Assembly: GCF_036227225.1 (NCBI RefSeq)
Contig: NZ_CP109444.1
Location: 11,761,501-11,825,500 of the forward strand
DNA: 64,000 nt
Direction of reading: 5' to 3'
DNA from: Streptomyces sp. NBC_01478
Lineage (GTDB): Bacteria; Actinomycetota; Actinomycetes; Streptomycetales; Streptomycetaceae
Made by a program: the position numbers and the translations under genes. Below the pieces are notes generated by a model. That model was not told the DNA's origin. It was given only the letters and a program-made list of their open reading frames with translations, and searched no databases. Shown piece by piece: positions 35,000-42,903 of the stretch (position 1 is its first letter; each line of letters starts with the position of its first letter).

Positions 35000-36159
35000 G
35001 GGCGCTCCTTGAGGAGGGTCATGGTGCGGCCGATCAGCCCGGGCATGTCGGCATCGCGCACGCCGTCCAGTTGCCACTGGCCGATCTGCACGGATGCCTC
35101 GACGACGGTGCGCACCCGTGGAATGCGGCGGTCGTAGTACGCCTGGAACAGCTCGTCGCCCCAGTCCTGTCCACTGCTGAGCAGCTCGGCGAGAACGAGG
35201 GCGTCCTCCAGGGACATGGCCGCGCCCTGGGCCAGGGTGGGCGGGCAGCAGTGGGCCGCGTCACCGATCAGCACGACCCGGCCCCGGTGCCAGGAACCCT
35301 CGACCAACAGGCGGTCGAACCAGGTGTAGTTGACCTTCCGCGGGTCGGTGATGTGCGCGGTGATCTCGGGCCAGGCACCGCCGTAACCCTGCGCCAGGCG
35401 GCGCATCTCGTCGGCGTGGGCGGCCGGATCGATGGCGGCGCGGTCGCGGCACCCCTCGACGAGGTAGGCGTAGATGGTGTTCTCGCTGGTCGGGCAGTAG
35501 CCGGCGATGTAGGCGGGGCCGCCGTAGGCGAGGTCGGTGCGTGTCACGCTCGCGGGCCGTGGTGTGGCGATGCGCCAGATGGCCATGCCGGTGGGTTCGG
35601 GTTTGTCGGTGATGCCGATCGCGGCGCGGGTGGTCGAGCTGACGCCGTCGGCGGCGATCACCAGGTCGTAGCGGCCGGCCGTGCCGTCGCTGAGGCGTAC
35701 GGAGACGCCGTCGGCGTCCTGGTCCAGGGTCTCGGCGGTGGTGCCCAGGCGTATGCCGGCGCCGGAGGCGCGGACCGCGTCGATGAGGATCTGCTGGAGC
35801 TGGGGGCGCTGCATGCCGAGGGTGGCGGGCAGGTCCGTCCCGCCGGTCCGGATGTCCTCGGCGACGAACAGGACGGTGCCGTCGGGGGCGGTCACACCCA
35901 GTGAGCCGAAGGCGTACCCGGACGCGTCCACCTGTTCCCACACGCCCAGTTCGCTCAGGACGCGCAGGGCGTTGCCCTGGAGGGTGATGCCGGAGCCGGT
36001 GGTGGCGTTCCAGTCGGGCCTGGCCTCGATCAGGTCCACGTCGATGCCGGCGCGGCGCAGCAGGATGGTGACGGCGTTTCCTGACGCGCCTCCACCGATG
36101 ACCAGGACGGTGGGCGTCTTTCCAGCCGGAGGCCGGGGGAGGGTGGGGCTGTCAGCCAT
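34996..36159 (-). CDS. FAD-dependent aromatic monooxygenase
   Basis: A 387-residue flavoprotein hydroxylase of the PHBH family. The FAD motif VLVIGGGASGNAVTILLRRA is at about 17-36, the DG motif YDLVIAADGVSSTTRAAIG near 175-193, and the GD motif GRVVLIGDAAHCCPPTLAQG near 300-320. It should hydroxylate an aromatic ring with NAD(P)H and O2. ATG 36159 has GAGGT upstream; 175 bases separate it from the cyclase gene, long enough for an internal promoter. It is the probable entry enzyme of the cluster. Confidence 0.9.
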   Translation of the reverse strand: MADSPTLPRPPAGKTPTVLVIGGGASGNAVTILLRRAGIDVDLIEARPDWNATTGSGITLQGNALRVLSELGVWEQVDASGYAFGSLGVTAPDGTVLFVAEDIRTGGTDLPATLGMQRPQLQQILIDAVRASGAGIRLGTTAETLDQDADGVSVRLSDGTAGRYDLVIAADGVSSTTRAAIGITDKPEPTGMAIWRIATPRPASVTRTDLAYGGPAYIAGYCPTSENTIYAYLVEGCRDRAAIDPAAHADEMRRLAQGYGGAWPEITAHITDPRKVNYTWFDRLLVEGSWHRGRVVLIGDAAHCCPPTLAQGAAMSLEDALVLAELLSSGQDWGDELFQAYYDRRIPRVRTVVEASVQIGQWQLDGVRDADMPGLIGRTMTLLKERP

Positions 36160-36334
36160 GTCGGGGGATACCTCCCGGGTTGGGCCGCGCGGCTTCGGGC
36201 GGCGGGGTGCGGTTCGCCCGCAGGAGAGTGCGGGCCAGGGGTGGGGACGGGGGGTGGACCGGATACACCGCTTGCTGTCCGGGGAAGGGCGCATCCGGCG
36301 GCCAATGGGTTACCTGACGGCGAAGCGGACCGGG

Positions 36335-37297
36335 CTACTTGACGGCGATGGGGTTCACGGGGGAGCCGACGGCGCCGGTGATGGGAAGGGGCGCGGCGGT
36401 GAGCCAGAAGTCGTGGACGCCGTCGGCCGCGCAGTCGGCGGCGAGGGCGTCGAGATCCCACATCTCGCCGATGAGCAGGCCGATGTTGGGGATGGCGACC
36501 TGGTGCAGCGGCTGGAAGGCATGGTCGAACTCGTTGGGCCGTACCTCGAAGCCCCAGGTGTCGGTGGCGATGGCGGCGATCTCGGTGGAGTGCAGCCAGC
36601 CGGCGGTGGTGAACGACAGCCCGGGCGCGGGTCCGCCCGCGTACTCGCCCCAGCCCTCCCGGCGGGCGCGGGCGAGCCGCCCGGTGCGGACGAGCACGAT
36701 GTCACCGCGGCCGATACGCACGCCGTGGACTTCGGCGGTCGCGGTCAGGTGTTCCTCGGTGATCGCGAACCCATCGGGCAACTCGCCCTCGGCACCGATG
36801 ACTTGGCCGACGTCGAGCAGTACGCCGCGCCCAGCGACGTAGGGCGCCATGTGCTCGATGCCGGTGACGAGGTCGCCGTCGGAGGTGACGACCTTCTCGG
36901 CCGCCCGGCCGTTCCACGCCTTGCCGTGGTCGAAGATGTGCCCGAGCCCGTCCCACTGCGTGGAGCACTGCAACGGCATCGCGATCACGTCGTCGGCGCC
37001 GCCGATGCCGTGCGGGAAGCCCTGATTGCCGAGGGCGGCGTCGGTGCCGGTGTCGAGCATGGTGTGCACCGGGTTGGTGCGCCGGCGCCAGCCCTTCTGC
37101 GGGCCGTCCATGTCGAAGGACTGCGAGAGCGAGAAACTGACGCCCCGGCGGACCAGTGCGGCCCCCTCGCGGCGCTTGGCCTCGTCGAGGAAGTTGAGGG
37201 TGCCGAGCACGTCGTCCTCGCCCCAACGTCCCCAGTTCGAGAACGACTTGGCAGCCTTGGCGATCGCGCTCTCCGGGTCGTGGCGGTCCAGGCTCAT
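36335..37297 (-). CDS. Cyclase family protein (kynurenine-formamidase-like fold)
   Basis: A 320-residue protein of the cyclase superfamily: SFSLSQSFDMDGPQKGW, VIAMPLQCSTQWDGLGHIFD (the metal-binding region, here S-T-Q-W-D-x-L-G-H), HMAPYVAGRGVLLDVGQVIG, RGDIVLVRTGRLARARREG, and FDHAFQPLHQVAIPNIGLLI. Members hydrolyse formamides, lactones or isatin-like rings. This STQWD-type subgroup often accompanies aromatic degradation genes. It overlaps the upstream FAH gene by four bases. Exact substrate unknown. Confidence 0.87.
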   Translation of the reverse strand: MSLDRHDPESAIAKAAKSFSNWGRWGEDDVLGTLNFLDEAKRREGAALVRRGVSFSLSQSFDMDGPQKGWRRRTNPVHTMLDTGTDAALGNQGFPHGIGGADDVIAMPLQCSTQWDGLGHIFDHGKAWNGRAAEKVVTSDGDLVTGIEHMAPYVAGRGVLLDVGQVIGAEGELPDGFAITEEHLTATAEVHGVRIGRGDIVLVRTGRLARARREGWGEYAGGPAPGLSFTTAGWLHSTEIAAIATDTWGFEVRPNEFDHAFQPLHQVAIPNIGLLIGEMWDLDALAADCAADGVHDFWLTAAPLPITGAVGSPVNPIAVK

Positions 37298-38277
37298 GCC
37301 GACGCCTCCGCCACACAGCGGGTGCGCTGTACGCCCAGGCCGGTGATGGACCCCTCCATGACGTCTCCGTCGCGCAGCAGCCGTCCCCAGTGGATGCCGT
37401 TGCCGGCCGGGCTGCCGGTCAACACCAGGTCGCCCGGCAGGAGTTGGGCGCTCTGGGAGGCGTACGACACCAGTCGCGCCACGCCGAAGAGCATGTCCTT
37501 GGTGGACTCGTCCTGCATGGTCTCGCCGTTCAGCCTGAGGGTCACGCGCAGGTCACCGGGGTCCGCGACCGACCCGGCCGGGACGAGCCACGGTCCGAGC
37601 GGGGTGAAACCGGGGGCGTTCTTGCTGCGCAGCCAGTCGGTGCCGATGGCCTTCATGTCCCGGCGGAAGACGGTCGCGCGGTCGGTGAGGTCGTTGGCGA
37701 TCGTGTACCCGGCGACGTACCCCAGCGCCTCCTCGACGGACACCCGATGGGCCGGCTTGGCGATGACGACCGCCAACTCCAGCTCCCAGTCCGGCTGTTG
37801 GGCCCAGGAGGGCAGTACGACATCGTCGTACGGGCCCGTGATCGCGCTCGGCAGCCCGATGAACACGTACGGGAGGTCCTCGGCGGCCCGACGGTCCATG
37901 ATGGCGGCGATCTCCGCGCGCGCCTCCTCGACCGTGCGCGGGTCGTCGGGGGAGCGGTGGGCGACCTCCAGGTCGATCACGTGCTGTCGGTAGTTGGCGC
38001 CGGACTGGAAGATCTGTCGGGGCGCGATCGGGGCGTGCACATGCAGGCCCTCCAGGGGCCGCCAGCCGAGGGTGTCGTCGTCCACGAGGGAGTGCAGGAC
38101 GGGGAGGGACTCCTCCCACCGCTCCACTACGGCACGCAGGCAGGACGGTGCCCAGTCCAGGGTGCTGCTCAGGTCGAGGACGCGTTCCTTCGCCAGGAGG
38201 CCGGGAAACGGATCACCGTCCCCGGCGGAGAACGTGCCGAGCGCGAACGGGCCGGCAGGTTGCGCGAGCGTTGCCAT
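37294..38277 (-). CDS. Fumarylacetoacetate hydrolase family protein (2)
   Basis: ATG 38277 is preceded by AGGAGG, giving 327 residues. FAH features: IFQSGANYRQHVIDLEVAHR, VFIGLPSAITGPYDDVVLPS, metal-binding WELELAVVIAKPAHRVSVEE, GYVAGYTIANDLTDRATVFR, GTDWLRSKNAPGFTPLGPWL and LLPGDLVLTGSPAGNG. It is only distantly related to the FAH protein at 31953-32930. It is the first gene of the catabolic operon and is divergent from the LysR regulator, with nod-box-like palindromes between them. Confidence 0.9.
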   Translation of the reverse strand: MATLAQPAGPFALGTFSAGDGDPFPGLLAKERVLDLSSTLDWAPSCLRAVVERWEESLPVLHSLVDDDTLGWRPLEGLHVHAPIAPRQIFQSGANYRQHVIDLEVAHRSPDDPRTVEEARAEIAAIMDRRAAEDLPYVFIGLPSAITGPYDDVVLPSWAQQPDWELELAVVIAKPAHRVSVEEALGYVAGYTIANDLTDRATVFRRDMKAIGTDWLRSKNAPGFTPLGPWLVPAGSVADPGDLRVTLRLNGETMQDESTKDMLFGVARLVSYASQSAQLLPGDLVLTGSPAGNGIHWGRLLRDGDVMEGSITGLGVQRTRCVAEASA

Positions 38278-38338
38278 CAGATTTCCTCCTGCTGGGTTGC
38301 GGTCTACTGTGGCCTCGATCGACCAATCACGGAAATAG

Positions 38339-38371
38339 ATCCTGTGGATGTGGCTCATCCATGGCGTGGAT
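38339..38371. promoter_or_regulatory. LysR (nod-box-type) operator cluster of the catabolic operon
   Basis: ATCC-TGT-GGAT (38339-38349) is followed eight bases on by ATCCA-TGGCG-TGGAT (38357-38371), a perfect five-base-arm palindrome that also fits ATC-N9-GAT and T-N11-A. It lies in the divergent gap between the operon's first gene and its LysR gene. An identical-arm copy lies before the transporter gene (40887-40901). Confidence 0.8.
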
Positions 38372-38409
38372 GGTTCTTGCTCGCATAGGTCTTGCATTGG
38401 TGGTGCCTG

Positions 38410-39324
38410 GTGAACCTGTCCCGACTCGATCTCAACCTGGTCCTCGCGCTGCGTGCGCTGCTGGAGGAGCGCAACGTCACCCGGGCCGGCGAGCGCGTCG
38501 GGCTCAGCCAGCCCGCGATGAGCGCCGCGCTGTCCCGGCTGCGCCGGCACTTCGACGACGAGCTGCTCGCCCGTACCGGCAACAGCTATGAGCTGACGCC
38601 GCTCGGTGTGGCCCTGCGGGATCGCAGCGCCACCGCCTGCGACCTGCTGGAGCGGGTCTTCGCCAGCCAGGCCGACTTCGATCCGGCCGCCGAGAGCCGT
38701 GAGTTCACCCTGCTCGCCTCCGACTACGGCGCCGCCGTCTTCGGCTCCGCGCTGGCCCGCGCACTGCATCAGGAGGCGCCCGGCATCCGGCTCGCGTTCC
38801 AGCACTCGACGCCCGCAGCGGTGGAGAACACCGCAACCATGCTGAGCACCGTCGACGGTCTGCTGCTGCCGCACGGCATCATCGACGGCTTCCCCGCCGT
38901 CGACCTCCACCAGGACCGCTGGCTGTGCATGGTCGCCGACGACAATCCCGATGTCGGCGCCGAGCTCACCCTCGACCATCTGGCCCGCCTGCCCTGGGCC
39001 GTCTACCAGCGCCCTTACGACGCCCCGGCCGCTCGCCAGCTCAGCATGATCGGCATCAGTCCCCGGGTGGAGGTCTCGGTGCAGACCTTCCAGTTGCTGC
39101 CCCACATGGTCGAGGGCACCCGCAGGGTCGCGATGATCCAGGAGCGCCTGGCACGCCGGGCGGTCCGCTCGGCCGCGGTACGGGTCCTGCCCTGTCCCTT
39201 CGAGGCGGTACCCGTACAGGAAGCGATGTGGTGGCACCCGGTGCACAGCCAGGACGCCGCCCACATCTGGCTCCGCCGGAAGGCCGAGGAGGTGGGGGCG
39301 ACGCTCATGGAGAACGGTGGCTGA
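38410..39324 (+). CDS. LysR-family regulator of the catabolic cluster
   Basis: I choose the GTG at 38410 (NLSRLDLNLVLALRALLEER is the usual NodD/PcpR-type opening); a GTG... frame six codons upstream is an alternative. The 304-residue protein has the helix-turn-helix AGERVGLSQPAMSAALSRLR and a NodD-like effector domain (EFTLLASDYGAAVFGSALAR, LPWAVYQRPYDAPAARQLSM, WWHPVHSQDAAHIWLRRKAE). Divergent from the operon; the palindromes between them and at the transporter promoter have the nod-box form ATC-N9-GAT expected for this branch of LysR proteins. An aromatic co-inducer is likely. Confidence 0.9.
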   Translation: MNLSRLDLNLVLALRALLEERNVTRAGERVGLSQPAMSAALSRLRRHFDDELLARTGNSYELTPLGVALRDRSATACDLLERVFASQADFDPAAESREFTLLASDYGAAVFGSALARALHQEAPGIRLAFQHSTPAAVENTATMLSTVDGLLLPHGIIDGFPAVDLHQDRWLCMVADDNPDVGAELTLDHLARLPWAVYQRPYDAPAARQLSMIGISPRVEVSVQTFQLLPHMVEGTRRVAMIQERLARRAVRSAAVRVLPCPFEAVPVQEAMWWHPVHSQDAAHIWLRRKAEEVGATLMENGG

Positions 39325-39381
39325 GCGGAGCCACAACGGGTGTGGGGCCGTATCGATGTGCGGTTCCGCTTCGTGACCGGT

Positions 39382-39410
39382 CGCGCAGTTCCCCGCGCCC
39401 CTGGGGTGGT
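39382..39410 (+). repeat. Common Streptomyces intergenic repeat motif
   Basis: CGCGCAGTTCCCCGCGCCCC followed by TGGGG lies in the short gap between the convergent LysR and transporter genes. I recall this core as frequent between Streptomyces genes. It may act as a bidirectional terminator. Called from memory of the motif and position only. Confidence 0.4.
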
Positions 39411-39433
39411 TGCCCTGCTGTATGTGTATGAGG

Positions 39434-40702
39434 TCAGGCCAGTTGCTCCGGCAGAGGCCGGGGATCGACCGTGCCTGCCCGGTGCCGGGATGCCCACAAT
39501 CCGGCCGCGACGAGGGCGGCGACCAGCCCCAGCACGCCGACCGCACCGGCGAGGCTGCCCACCGCCGACTCCCCGGCGAGCAGCACGAGTGGGCAGACGA
39601 ACTCGCCGCCGAAGAAGGCCGCCATCCACAGTCCCATGCCGCGTCCGCGGTCCTCGAACGCCAGCCGGGACATGGCACTGGTGAGGAGGGCGGGCAGCAG
39701 CAGGCCGGTGCCCACGCAGTTGACGACTGCCCCGACGACCAGCAGCGGGGCGTTCCCCGCCAGGAACACCACCCCGAAGCCGACCGCGCAGAGTGCGAGA
39801 ACGGCGGGCAGCATCGGGTCCGGAGAGCGCTTGAGACGGGCGAAGGTGACCGCACCGCCCACGGTGGCGGCACTCGCGATCGCGGTGGCCAGGCCGATCA
39901 CGCCGGAGTTCGCCACCCCCAGGTCGTCGAGCAGATACGACATCTCGACCGGGACGGTGTAGAAGACCATCGCCCCGAAAAAGGTGAGGGCGCAGATGCT
40001 CGCCAACTGCCGCCAGGGGAAGGCGCGTTGGCGGCCGGGTCCGGCAGAGGTCTCCTCGGTGGCCGTACGGGGTGCCGGGTTGGTCAGGACGGTGGCCATC
40101 AGCGGGGCGAGCACCAGACTCACGGCGTAGACCCAGAAGGGCACGCGCCAGCCCGCCGATCCGGCGGCGCCGCCCAGCACGAAGAAGACGGTGGCCGACG
40201 CGGAGGCGCACATGGTCTGCAGGGCGAGGTACTTCACCCGCCGGTGGCCCGAGTAGTAGTCGCCGATCAGTGTCGTGCAGCACGTCATGATCGCGGCCTC
40301 GGTGACACCGACGAGGGCGCGGCTGGCGATGATCGCCCCCAGCGAGTCCAGCCAGAGCGGCGCGGTGCCGAACACGGCGTACAGCAGGGTCGCCACGATC
40401 AGCAGGCGCTTGCGGCCGAGCCGGTCCACGATCATGCCGGCGAACGGGGCCAACAGGGCCAGTGCCAGCGCCGGCACGGTCAGCGCGAGCGGCACCAACG
40501 CCTTGGCTCCGGGGACGGACGCGAAGTGGTCCTGCATCTTCGGCAGTACCGGGGCGATGAGCACCGCTCCCAGGATCGGCAGACAACTGCCGGCCATCAG
40601 CAGGGTCACGCGCAGCAGATGAGCCGGACCCGAGACGGGGACAGATGAGGGAGCGGCATCGTCGACCGCGATGGGAGACGGCGACGGAACGGAACCGGGC
40701 AT
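39434..40702 (-). CDS. MFS transporter
   Basis: A 422-residue permease from ATG 40702 (GGAG six bases upstream). About twelve hydrophobic segments are visible. The major-facilitator loop signature GMIVDRLGRKRLLIVATLLY lies after the second, and family-typical GLWMAAFFGGEFVCPLVLLA occurs near the end. The cytoplasmic half-way loop is RTATEETSAGPGRQ. It resembles aromatic-acid and drug:H+ carriers. Its promoter carries the same ATCCA-N5-TGGAT box as the catabolic operon, so import of the aromatic substrate is the likeliest role. Confidence 0.9.
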   Translation of the reverse strand: MPGSVPSPSPIAVDDAAPSSVPVSGPAHLLRVTLLMAGSCLPILGAVLIAPVLPKMQDHFASVPGAKALVPLALTVPALALALLAPFAGMIVDRLGRKRLLIVATLLYAVFGTAPLWLDSLGAIIASRALVGVTEAAIMTCCTTLIGDYYSGHRRVKYLALQTMCASASATVFFVLGGAAGSAGWRVPFWVYAVSLVLAPLMATVLTNPAPRTATEETSAGPGRQRAFPWRQLASICALTFFGAMVFYTVPVEMSYLLDDLGVANSGVIGLATAIASAATVGGAVTFARLKRSPDPMLPAVLALCAVGFGVVFLAGNAPLLVVGAVVNCVGTGLLLPALLTSAMSRLAFEDRGRGMGLWMAAFFGGEFVCPLVLLAGESAVGSLAGAVGVLGLVAALVAAGLWASRHRAGTVDPRPLPEQLA

Positions 40703-40886
40703 GGCGACTCCAAGGACGGTGTACGGGAGCGGGCATGCCTGACACGGGCGCCGACGGCGCACGGCATGCCGGGGACGGCCGCACACCGGCGGCTGGTCCG
40801 GACAGCGGCGTGCGGGTAGGGACGACTATCGGTCGTCAGGAGCCCGGTCGCCATCCTCCGCGTGATCCGAATCCTCTATCCCGCCT

Positions 40887-40901
40887 ATCCACACCATGGA
40901 T
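40887..40901. promoter_or_regulatory. LysR (nod-box-type) box before the MFS transporter
   Basis: ATCCA-CACCA-TGGAT, arms identical to those at 38357-38371, 185 bases before the transporter start. A long leader between the box and ATG 40702 is implied. Confidence 0.75.
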
Positions 40902-40942
40902 CAGCTGCCCCTACACCCTGGGCGTCACGAGGGCATGCCACA

Positions 40943-40979
40943 GAGCGGTTCCACCGTCATTGCCGTGGTGGAACCGCTC
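40943..40979 (-). terminator. Terminator hairpin of the solute-binding protein gene
   Basis: A perfect 13-base stem (40943-40955 with 40967-40979) with an 11-base loop lies 22 bases past the stop of the gene ending at 41001. It separates that gene from the transporter promoter. Confidence 0.85.
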
Positions 40980-41000
40980 CGGGTTCGGCGTGAGCAGGGG

Positions 41001-42134
41001 TCAGGACGCTCCGGGTGTACGGCCGAGAGTTCCGTCGGGGTCGCCGGGGTCGGCGCCCTTGACCTGGCCGAAGTAGAGCTCTACCTGGGAGCGGAAGCGC
41101 TCGACGGCGGCGCGGTCGCTCATGAACTTCGCGAAGGCGTCAGGGTTGGTGTTCTTGTACGAGGCCAGGGGCTTGAGACCGGACGGCGGGGCGACGTCCT
41201 TGCGGACGGACCAGGTCCAGGTGGCGATGGCGTTCTTCTGCACGGCCTGGGAGTCGAGCCAACTGAGGAAGAGCTTGGCGCCGGCCTTGTGGGGCGCGTT
41301 CTTGAAGATGGCGCCCCGCTGGGCCCAGGAGTTGAAGCGCTCGGAGTTCGAGAAGACCTGGGTGCCGTTGGGGCGGGCGTCGCCGCCGACGGCGATGGAG
41401 GCGAGGTAGTCGCCGCTCGCCACGCCGGCGGCCGAGCCCGGGACGCCACGGATCAACTTGGGGTTCTGTTTCAACAGCTTGGCCAGGTAGTTCCAGCCGT
41501 ACTTGTCGACGATCTGCTTGTAGCCGAAGAGCACGGCGTCGTCGTCGTTCGGGTAGGTCAGGATCAGCTTGTTCTTGTACTCCGGCTTGAGCAGGTCAGT
41601 GCCCTTGAAGTCACCGGCCTTCGAGGGGATCTCCTTGTCGTCGACGATGTAGGAGAAGGCGCCGTAGAAGACGCCGGTGTAGTAGCCGTCCTTGTCCTTG
41701 GCGTTGGTGAATACCTTGTCCCAGCCGACCGGCTTGTACTGGAGCAGGTTGCCCTGCTTCTTCCAGCGGTCGAAGTCCTGGGTGGTCTGGAGGATCGCGG
41801 CGTCGGCGACGAGATGGCTGGTGGCGAGCTGGTTGTCGATGCGGGCGTCGTGGTACTTGCTCAGGTCGGTGACCAGGTGCAGTTGGAGGTCCGGGAACTG
41901 CTGGTGGAACGCGGCGGCCAGGCTGTCCCACTGGCCGGGGGCGTCGCCGCCGATGTAGACGGTGACCTTCCCGCCCTCGGCCTCGGCCGCCTTGTAGAGG
42001 GCCTGGAGCTGGTCCTGCTCGCTCGCGGTGGTGGGCCGGTGTGCGGTGGTGTCGGCCATGGCGGTCGTGGTGACGGCGGTGAGGGCCAGGACGGTGGCGA
42101 TGGCCGCGCCGATCAGCTTGTTCCTGTGCTGCAT
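41001..42134 (-). CDS. Orphan ABC-type extracellular solute-binding protein
   Basis: ATG 42134 gives 377 residues with a signal peptide (LIGAAIATVLALTAVTTTAMA). The mature part resembles iron/spermidine/putrescine-type type II binding proteins: KVTVYIGGDAPGQWDSLAAA, FHQQFPDLQLHLVTDLSKYH, DARIDNQLATSHLVADAAIL, WKKQGNLLQYKPVGWDKVF, LTYPNDDDAVLFGYKQIVDK, GAIFKNAPHKAGAKLFLSWL. There is no lipobox and no permease or ATPase gene nearby. It is a paralogue of the protein at 57065-58204. Two identical-arm palindromes precede it, next to a truncated MarR gene on the other side. Confidence 0.87.
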   Translation of the reverse strand: MQHRNKLIGAAIATVLALTAVTTTAMADTTAHRPTTASEQDQLQALYKAAEAEGGKVTVYIGGDAPGQWDSLAAAFHQQFPDLQLHLVTDLSKYHDARIDNQLATSHLVADAAILQTTQDFDRWKKQGNLLQYKPVGWDKVFTNAKDKDGYYTGVFYGAFSYIVDDKEIPSKAGDFKGTDLLKPEYKNKLILTYPNDDDAVLFGYKQIVDKYGWNYLAKLLKQNPKLIRGVPGSAAGVASGDYLASIAVGGDARPNGTQVFSNSERFNSWAQRGAIFKNAPHKAGAKLFLSWLDSQAVQKNAIATWTWSVRKDVAPPSGLKPLASYKNTNPDAFAKFMSDRAAVERFRSQVELYFGQVKGADPGDPDGTLGRTPGAS

Positions 42135-42166
42135 GGCGTTGTGCTGCCTTTCCAGTGCAGGCAATC

Positions 42167-42228
42167 GTTTGACATTTCAAACGTTGCGGTGCGTGGCACG
42201 CTACGCCGATTGGTTTGAAGATTCAAAC
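42167..42228. promoter_or_regulatory. Paired 16-base palindromes, probable MarR operator
   Basis: GTTTGA-CATT-TCAAAC (42167-42182) and GTTTGA-AGAT-TCAAAC (42213-42228) have identical six-base arms and lie 46 bases apart centre to centre. They fill the gap between the solute-binding protein gene and the divergent, truncated MarR gene. The size and symmetry fit MarR dimers. Confidence 0.8.
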
Positions 42229-42249
42229 AATGATCGACAGGATGTGGCC

Positions 42250-42348
42250 ATGGCCACTACGCCACGTTGGCTGGACGCGGAGGAGCGGCGAGCCTGGCTC
42301 GCCTGCGTCGAGTTCTCCACTCATCTGTCCGACCACTTGAACCGCCAG
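42250..42348 (+). pseudogene. Truncated MarR-family regulator
   Basis: ATG 42250 starts TTPRWLDAEERRAWLACVEF, STHLSDHLNRQ, the usual first helix of actinobacterial MarR proteins (W-L-x-x-x-E-x-x-A-W). Resemblance stops near 42348, exactly where transposase sequence in the opposite strand begins; the frame ends at 42363. The DNA-binding domain is lost, so the paired palindromes upstream may now lack their own repressor. Confidence 0.7.
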
Positions 42349-42560
42349 AGGTTCGTCCGGTAGTACACCGCGACCACCAGCACCGGGTCGGCGAGCGGCA
42401 GACACCACGGCCGTCCGATGTGCGGCCTGTCGCCACCCCGCTCCCGCACCACCTTCAGCAACCGCTCGAACTGCTTCATCCGCAGCCCCGTGAACGTCTC
42501 CACCCGCAACGGATCAGCCCTCAACACCGCACGCATACAAGGGAAATGCCCAGATCACGG
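42348..42560 (-). mobile_element. IS5-like transposase N-terminal fragment (A)
   Basis: On the minus strand the reading is LRMKQFERLLKVVRERGGDR, PHIGRPWCLPLADPVLVVAV, YYRTNL, the start of a Streptomyces IS5/Tnp4-type transposase, before it runs into MarR coding DNA. No catalytic DDE part and no terminal repeat are seen. Confidence 0.65.
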
Positions 42561-42679
42561 CCTTCTGCAACGCGCTTTGACGACCTCGTGCACGGTTGGC
42601 CGTGGCTCAGCGTCCGGATAGCTCGCTGGACTGGGCATGGTTGGGGCTGGGGTGCGTGAGTTGAGCGTGGCGGATTACC

Positions 42680-42895
42680 GGGCTGTCGACAGCAGTGATC
42701 GCTGAACTCACTGCCGCGGTAGGGCCGTTGTGGCACGAGCAACATCAGGCACGCCTGGCGGCTCGGCCGCGGCAACGGGCTGTAGGAGCCGGAGCGAAGC
42801 ACACGTTCGTCTTCGTCGACCGGCTGCTGGCCACTCTGGTCAGTCTGCGCCATGGCACCACGGGTCTGCTGCACGATCGGGTGACATCTTGGCCT
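42680..42895 (+). mobile_element. IS5-like transposase N-terminal fragment (B)
   Basis: LSTAVIAELTAAVGPLWHEQ, HQARLAARPRQRAVGAGAKH, TFVFVDRLLATLVSLRHGTT matches the N-terminal region of another IS5/Tnp4-type transposase common in Streptomyces. An upstream piece LSVADYRAV is out of frame. It fuses directly to the hydrophobic ORF that follows. Confidence 0.7.
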
Positions 42896-42903
42896 GTCAC
42901 CCA

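Noticed and set aside
37294..39873. An 859-codon minus-strand frame joining the second FAH gene with sequence antisense to LysR
   Set aside because: The FAH domain starts at 38277 with AGGAGG; the rest is antisense to an intact LysR gene.
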